NCBI GenBank assembly: GCA_041740375.1
Contig: JBGSMB010000056.1
Coordinates: 1 to 16,332, forward strand
Direction: 5' to 3'
DNA: 16,332 bases
Source of the DNA: JBGSMB01 sp041740375
GTDB taxonomy: Bacteria > Patescibacteriota > Saccharimonadia > Saccharimonadales > JAGQMS01
A program made the position numbers and the translations under genes. Under the pieces are notes generated by a model. The model searched no databases and was not told the origin of the DNA. It saw nothing but the letters and a program-made list of their open reading frames with translations. This document shows positions 13,316-16,332 of the stretch, piece after piece (within the stretch, counting starts at the first letter, position 1; the number at the start of each line of letters is the position of its first letter).

Positions 13316-15343
13316 TTATTTGAGATTTTTTCTCTGCCCGGCTTCTTCTAGCCAATGCACAAAAAGTTTATGAAGCGTGGTTGCGCTATGTAGGTCGCCT
13401 TCTTTTAGGAGTCTTTTTGGTACTTTAAGCCGCTTTGGATGAAGGAGAATTGCTTCAGTCTGCCATCCGCCAACACCGCCATGATTGCCGACGAGTTCTT
13501 CGAAAGCGTGCACTTCGCCAGTTTCTGGGTTGTAGGATGAATTGACTATTATATCGCCAGCAAGTTCCATGGTTGCTAGTTCGTAGAAATCATCTGCGGT
13601 AGTGTGGTGGAATCCTTCAAGAGGATTGGTCCCTACAACTTCTTTTGTTTTAAGATTGATGGAACCATTCACGTTTTGACATAGCGGAATTCCCTTATCG
13701 TCTCGAGTAATAATAAATCCAACTCCTTTTGTTTCAAGCAAGCCCTCAATGAGTCGAGGGTAATGAGATTCGATGACACTTCTTGAAGCTAGCTTTGGTA
13801 GTTTTGTGAGCCATACTGTACCAAGGTTACCTGAACCAGTAACAACAGATAGTTGCTCGGTTTTCTCTTCGGATTCTTTTTTAGATCTACGGAGCTTATT
13901 TGAAATCTTTCTGGCGATTGACCCGGTTGCTCCAGGTTTTGTTGATTGATTTCCTAGTAGATAGGTCGCACCGCTATATTGCTCTGGCGGCGCGGAGTCT
14001 TCGACGACGAGAGTATCTTCTGTTAGTTCAGCAACAAGATCCTGAAGCGATCGACCGTTATGCAGTTGCTTGAATGTAGTTCCTTGACTTTGTCCATGAT
14101 CTGATACGAGAATGATTTCGTAAGGCCTGGGAGCTAGTTTTTTTGCGCCCATTAATATACCCACCACTTGGTCCAAGCCTCCGAGTGACTGCAGTGATTC
14201 GGCGCGGGCCACACCAGCATGATGGGCAATCTCGTCGTAGTCCAGAAAATCTACGTATAGACTATTGACCCCTTTCATCATGTTTTGCACCGTGATTGTT
14301 AGCTGAAGGTCACGTAGCAGCACATTGGTAGCGGCGCGCAAAAGTACATAGCTCCCGCCTCTGTGGATCCTTGGCTTTACGTTTTTTGATACTTGCTTGC
14401 GAGCCTGGTAGATTTCTTTCACAATTTCTGCAACTGAAAGAACAAGACCTCTCATAAAGCCATAAGGAGTAGAGAAATAGGCGGTGTAGTCTCGCATGGC
14501 GTGAATAGACTCCTTGTCCTTTTGGAGCTTACTCATGACCATGATATTTTTCTTTGCATCTCCAGAAAATAAGTTGCCGACACTAACACCATTATCTGCG
14601 AGTAGGCCCCGACCATTGCTGACGCGTTTTTCGATAATCGCAGCATCATGCGCTTGATTAGCGACCATTAAGCGGCCTGCGTCTTTTTCGTACCACCTAA
14701 ATGCGGGAATGTTTTGATAGTTGCCAAAAAGAACTCCTGCTTGGGATATCGGCGTGGAAGAAGGAATTTGGGTATGCCAAGTTTTGAACGAATATTCTTC
14801 TTCAAGTATGCCGGCTATATTTGGCAAGTTGCCGGCTTTTAGCTGCCAGTCAAGCACTGGGGCTGGAACGCCATCAAGCTGGACAAAGATAAACCCGGTG
14901 TCGTTACTCCTCTTTACATCGCCGACGTATACGCGGCTCATTATTTCTTTCAGAAAAACGTCACTTGATTTTGATAAAAATACGCTATCGACAATTGTCA
15001 TGATAACGGCAAATAGCCAAGCTACCCAAAAGCCACCCCAGAATCCAGACACATCCTCAAACGGCATAATATATAAAGCGATCCATACCAGGAATGCATG
15101 ACCAAAAAAGCTAATAATAAGGATCGCGACTGCGCCCAAGATTCTGGTAAAGAAAGAAAATAGGGGACGTGTCAGCCACTCTAGGATGCTAAGTAAGACA
15201 ACAGTCGCGGCTGCTGGGATAAGTCCGACAAATGAAACGTCGGGTACTAATGCTGTTGCAATCGCAAGAGCTACAGCGCTCAAAAATAAGTGGAACGAAT
15301 AGCTTTTAAAGTTGGAGCGATATTTATTTAACACATTTGACAT
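13316..15343 (-). CDS. Holin-like membrane domain fused to an alkaline-phosphatase-superfamily phosphodiesterase
   Basis: The 675-residue protein has four N-terminal membrane helices (about 17-33, 38-55, 68-92, 103-123) of the phage-holin-like/DUF type, then an enzyme domain with alkaline phosphatase/NPP metal sites. FVQLDGVP carries Asp157, PSSTPISQAG carries the likely nucleophile Thr197, VDFLDYDEIAHHAG carries Asp368/Asp370 and His374-375, LVSDHGQSQG carries Asp415-His416, and VGNHGGVGGW carries the late His. The family hydrolyses phosphodiesters or phosphomonoesters, or transfers phospho-groups to lipids or glycans; the substrate is unknown. The orientation of the catalytic domain is uncertain because four helices would return it to the starting side. 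GAGG lies 7 nt before the ATG. It is first in the four-gene minus-strand operon. Confidence 0.82.
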   Translation of the reverse strand: MSNVLNKYRSNFKSYSFHLFLSAVALAIATALVPDVSFVGLIPAAATVVLLSILEWLTRPLFSFFTRILGAVAILIISFFGHAFLVWIALYIMPFEDVSGFWGGFWVAWLFAVIMTIVDSVFLSKSSDVFLKEIMSRVYVGDVKRSNDTGFIFVQLDGVPAPVLDWQLKAGNLPNIAGILEEEYSFKTWHTQIPSSTPISQAGVLFGNYQNIPAFRWYEKDAGRLMVANQAHDAAIIEKRVSNGRGLLADNGVSVGNLFSGDAKKNIMVMSKLQKDKESIHAMRDYTAYFSTPYGFMRGLVLSVAEIVKEIYQARKQVSKNVKPRIHRGGSYVLLRAATNVLLRDLQLTITVQNMMKGVNSLYVDFLDYDEIAHHAGVARAESLQSLGGLDQVVGILMGAKKLAPRPYEIILVSDHGQSQGTTFKQLHNGRSLQDLVAELTEDTLVVEDSAPPEQYSGATYLLGNQSTKPGATGSIARKISNKLRRSKKESEEKTEQLSVVTGSGNLGTVWLTKLPKLASRSVIESHYPRLIEGLLETKGVGFIITRDDKGIPLCQNVNGSINLKTKEVVGTNPLEGFHHTTADDFYELATMELAGDIIVNSSYNPETGEVHAFEELVGNHGGVGGWQTEAILLHPKRLKVPKRLLKEGDLHSATTLHKLFVHWLEEAGQRKNLK

Positions 15344-15525
15344 GCCAAAGCCTCAAAGTTAGTAATTGGTAAAACTATACAGCAATGAGCGATTATTTAT
15401 TAATTATTTGACATGTATGAAGTGCCCAGCTTGCGCATGGTTATGGTTCGCTTTAAAGCTAGGAAAATTATCTAGTAATCCACCTCTCCAGTATTTTTGC
15501 TATCTAAGAGTAGAATATTAATAAG

Positions 15526-15978
15526 ATGAGCGATCGACTTAAGTCATGGGTATTCGTAATCATTCAAGCAGCACTACTTGTTTTATTGATATTCTTTACT
15601 AATTCAGTAGCTAGACCGGAGCCTCTTGTTATTTTGATTGGCAAAGCCATTGAAGCTTTAGGCGCGGGCATCCTACTGGCTTCTTTTTATTACCTACGAA
15701 AGTCACTTACGGCGTTGCCGCTTCCTAAGGAGGGTGGCGTTTTACAGGTTCGAGGACTTTACAAGTATGTGCGCCATCCGATGTATCTTGGTGTTTTAAC
15801 ACTCTCTCTAGGAATTGCCATTTCTGGAGGTACGGTCCAAAAATATATTCTAGTAGTCGGGCTTCTTATTCTATTTATCTTTAAGGCGCGATACGAAGAA
15901 GAGCTTTTGCTGCGAAAATATCCGGGTTATAAGAACTACAAGGAACAGACTCCGCGATTTTTCCCGAAGCTTTGGTGA
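15526..15978 (+). CDS. Isoprenylcysteine carboxyl methyltransferase (ICMT)/PEMT-like membrane protein
   Basis: The 150-residue protein has about four membrane helices. Its C-terminal half shows the signature VRHPMYLGVLTLSLG (residues 85-99) and the later ARYEEELLLRKYPGYKNYKEQTPRFFP (121-147), typical of the bacterial ICMT/phospholipid methyltransferase-like family. These bind S-adenosylmethionine at the C-terminal helices. The real acceptor in bacteria is mostly unknown; a lipid or small hydrophobic substrate is usual speculation. The ATG at 15526 follows AT-rich sequence without a Shine-Dalgarno; TAGAAT at 15511-15516 could be a -10 box, giving a leader of about 3 nt, but no -35 is evident. 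It ends 1 nt from the stop of the convergent rhodanese gene. Confidence 0.8.
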   Translation: MSDRLKSWVFVIIQAALLVLLIFFTNSVARPEPLVILIGKAIEALGAGILLASFYYLRKSLTALPLPKEGGVLQVRGLYKYVRHPMYLGVLTLSLGIAISGGTVQKYILVVGLLILFIFKARYEEELLLRKYPGYKNYKEQTPRFFPKLW

Positions 15979-15979
15979 G

Positions 15980-16234
15980 CTATAGCTTATAGGTCGCGTT
16001 AACAGTAGTAGCGTTTATGCCATTTACTACATCTGAGTAACCCATCTTTACTAAGATCCCCATGGCTACGCTCGCGCGACCGCCACTGCGACAATAAACA
16101 ACTAACTCATCGTCTTTAGGTATTTCGCTTAGCGTACCTTCTGATAGTTTTGAGAGCGGAATGTTAATAGCACCGGCGACATGGCCGGATTCGAATTCAC
16201 TTGGTTCTCTCACATCAATAAATATTCTTTTCAT
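15980..16234 (-). CDS. Single-domain rhodanese-like protein
   Basis: The 84-residue protein shows IDVREPSEFESGHVAGAINI (6-25) and the active-site loop VVYCRSGGRAS with Cys48. Rhodanese-like domains carry sulfur on this cysteine as a persulfide. The six-residue loop CRSGGR fits a sulfurtransferase rather than a phosphatase (Cdc25-like loops have seven). It is shorter than typical single-domain rhodaneses and its end (VVNGINATTVNATYKL) lacks the usual GG and Trp. AGGAG lies 5 nt before the ATG. The promoter TTGCTA-17-TAATAT overlaps a palindrome shared with the divergent gene at 16306, so expression is probably controlled by that gene or another regulator, perhaps in response to sulfide or oxidants (inferred). 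Confidence 0.88.
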   Translation of the reverse strand: MKRIFIDVREPSEFESGHVAGAINIPLSKLSEGTLSEIPKDDELVVYCRSGGRASVAMGILVKMGYSDVVNGINATTVNATYKL

Positions 16235-16254
16235 AACTTCTCCTTATAATTTGT

Positions 16255-16283
16255 ATATTAATGTAAATCATTTACATTAGCAA
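16255..16283 (-). promoter_or_regulatory. Promoter of the rhodanese gene
   Basis: On the minus strand, TTGCTA (16283-16278), a 17-nt spacer and TAATAT (16260-16255) form a good sigma70-type promoter. The spacer is mostly palindromic operator. The predicted transcript has a leader of about 14 nt that carries the Shine-Dalgarno AGGAG. Confidence 0.65.
16259..16279. promoter_or_regulatory. Palindromic operator between divergent promoters
   Basis: TAATGTAAA (16259-16267) and TTTACATTA (16271-16279) are perfect 9-bp arms with TCA in the centre. It covers the spacer of the minus promoter and the -35 of the plus promoter, so a single bound dimer would shut both. Confidence 0.75.
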
Positions 16284-16299
16284 ATAAAAGTACTATACT
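16271..16299 (+). promoter_or_regulatory. Promoter of the partial gene at 16306, leaderless arrangement
   Basis: TTTACA (16271-16276), a 17-nt spacer and TATACT (16294-16299). The ATG begins 7 nt after the -10 box, again predicting that transcription starts on the start codon. Confidence 0.65.
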
Positions 16300-16305
16300 G
16301 GTCTC

Positions 16306-16332
16306 ATGAGCACTTCAATTAGACACCGAAAG
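16306..16332 (+). CDS. Start of a divergent gene, cut by the window edge (possible regulator)
   Basis: Nine codons (MSTSIRHRK) are open to the end of the window. The start is supported by the exact -10 to ATG spacing seen at three other genes. A basic N-terminus, divergent transcription and a shared operator suggest a transcription factor (for example TetR-, Fur- or ArsR-type) controlling itself and the rhodanese gene. The family cannot be read from nine residues. Confidence 0.45.

Noticed and set aside
13316..15343. Prophage holin gene
   Set aside because: The holin-like helices are the N-terminal part of a 675-residue enzyme and no other phage gene is nearby.
15344..15525. tRNA or structured RNA in the gap before the ICMT-like gene
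   Set aside because: A GGTTCG motif is present, but no cloverleaf stems or acceptor pairing can be formed around it.
16259..16279. TyrR box
   Set aside because: TGTAAA and TTTACA are present, but the spacer is 3 nt instead of the 6 nt of a TyrR site.

Overview
This window looks like a chromosomal segment of a Patescibacteria/CPR bacterium, most likely Candidatus Saccharibacteria (TM7). That is inference from gene content, not from a marker gene. The evidence is an orphan RND transporter with no periplasmic adaptor or outer-membrane channel, a GtrA/GT2/GT4/sugar-transferase surface-glycan set, a LexA-type DNA-binding domain without the peptidase half, and small, tightly packed genes. TGA acts as a stop codon, which argues against the code-25 groups (Gracilibacteria, Absconditabacteria).

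Region 1 (about 1-8621) is a surface-polysaccharide island broken up by small accessory genes and repeats. It encodes GDP-mannose synthesis (manC-like), a polyprenol-phosphate-type GT2, a RelB/DinJ plus YafQ-like toxin-antitoxin pair, an O-antigen-ligase-like polymerase/ligase, a polyprenyl glycosylphosphotransferase that would start glycan assembly, a four-helix-bundle (S23/IVS-type) protein, a GT4 glycosyltransferase, a GtrA flippase-like protein and a LexA-like DNA-binding protein. Together they could activate sugar, prime a lipid carrier, add sugars, flip the product and ligate it. The gaps hold a degenerate T-rich repeat (family 1) and a G-rich repeat (family 2). One G-rich copy, with a 32-bp tandem duplication, lies inside the GT2 reading frame.

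Region 2 (about 8622-9112) has repeat remnants and an 80-residue orphan gene behind a very good promoter.

Region 3 (9107-15343, minus strand) is a likely four-gene envelope operon in transcription order: a holin-like membrane domain fused to an alkaline-phosphatase-superfamily phosphodiesterase, a YggT-like membrane protein, an RND permease, and a single-pass membrane protein with a coiled coil. All four have Shine-Dalgarno sequences.

Region 4 (15344-16332) has an isoprenylcysteine-carboxyl-methyltransferase-like membrane protein, a convergent single-domain rhodanese, and the first codons of a divergent gene. The rhodanese and the divergent gene share one palindromic operator.

The most striking signals are: (i) four genes (286, 2494, 8870, 16306) whose ATG lies exactly 6 nt after a near-consensus -10 box, so transcription should start on the A of the ATG (leaderless mRNAs), while the minus-strand operon uses strong Shine-Dalgarno sites; (ii) a two-part repeat system, one member of which has invaded a coding sequence and is translated in two frames; (iii) a four-helix-bundle gene bracketed by opposed repeat copies; (iv) convergent gene pairs that share palindromic stop codons.
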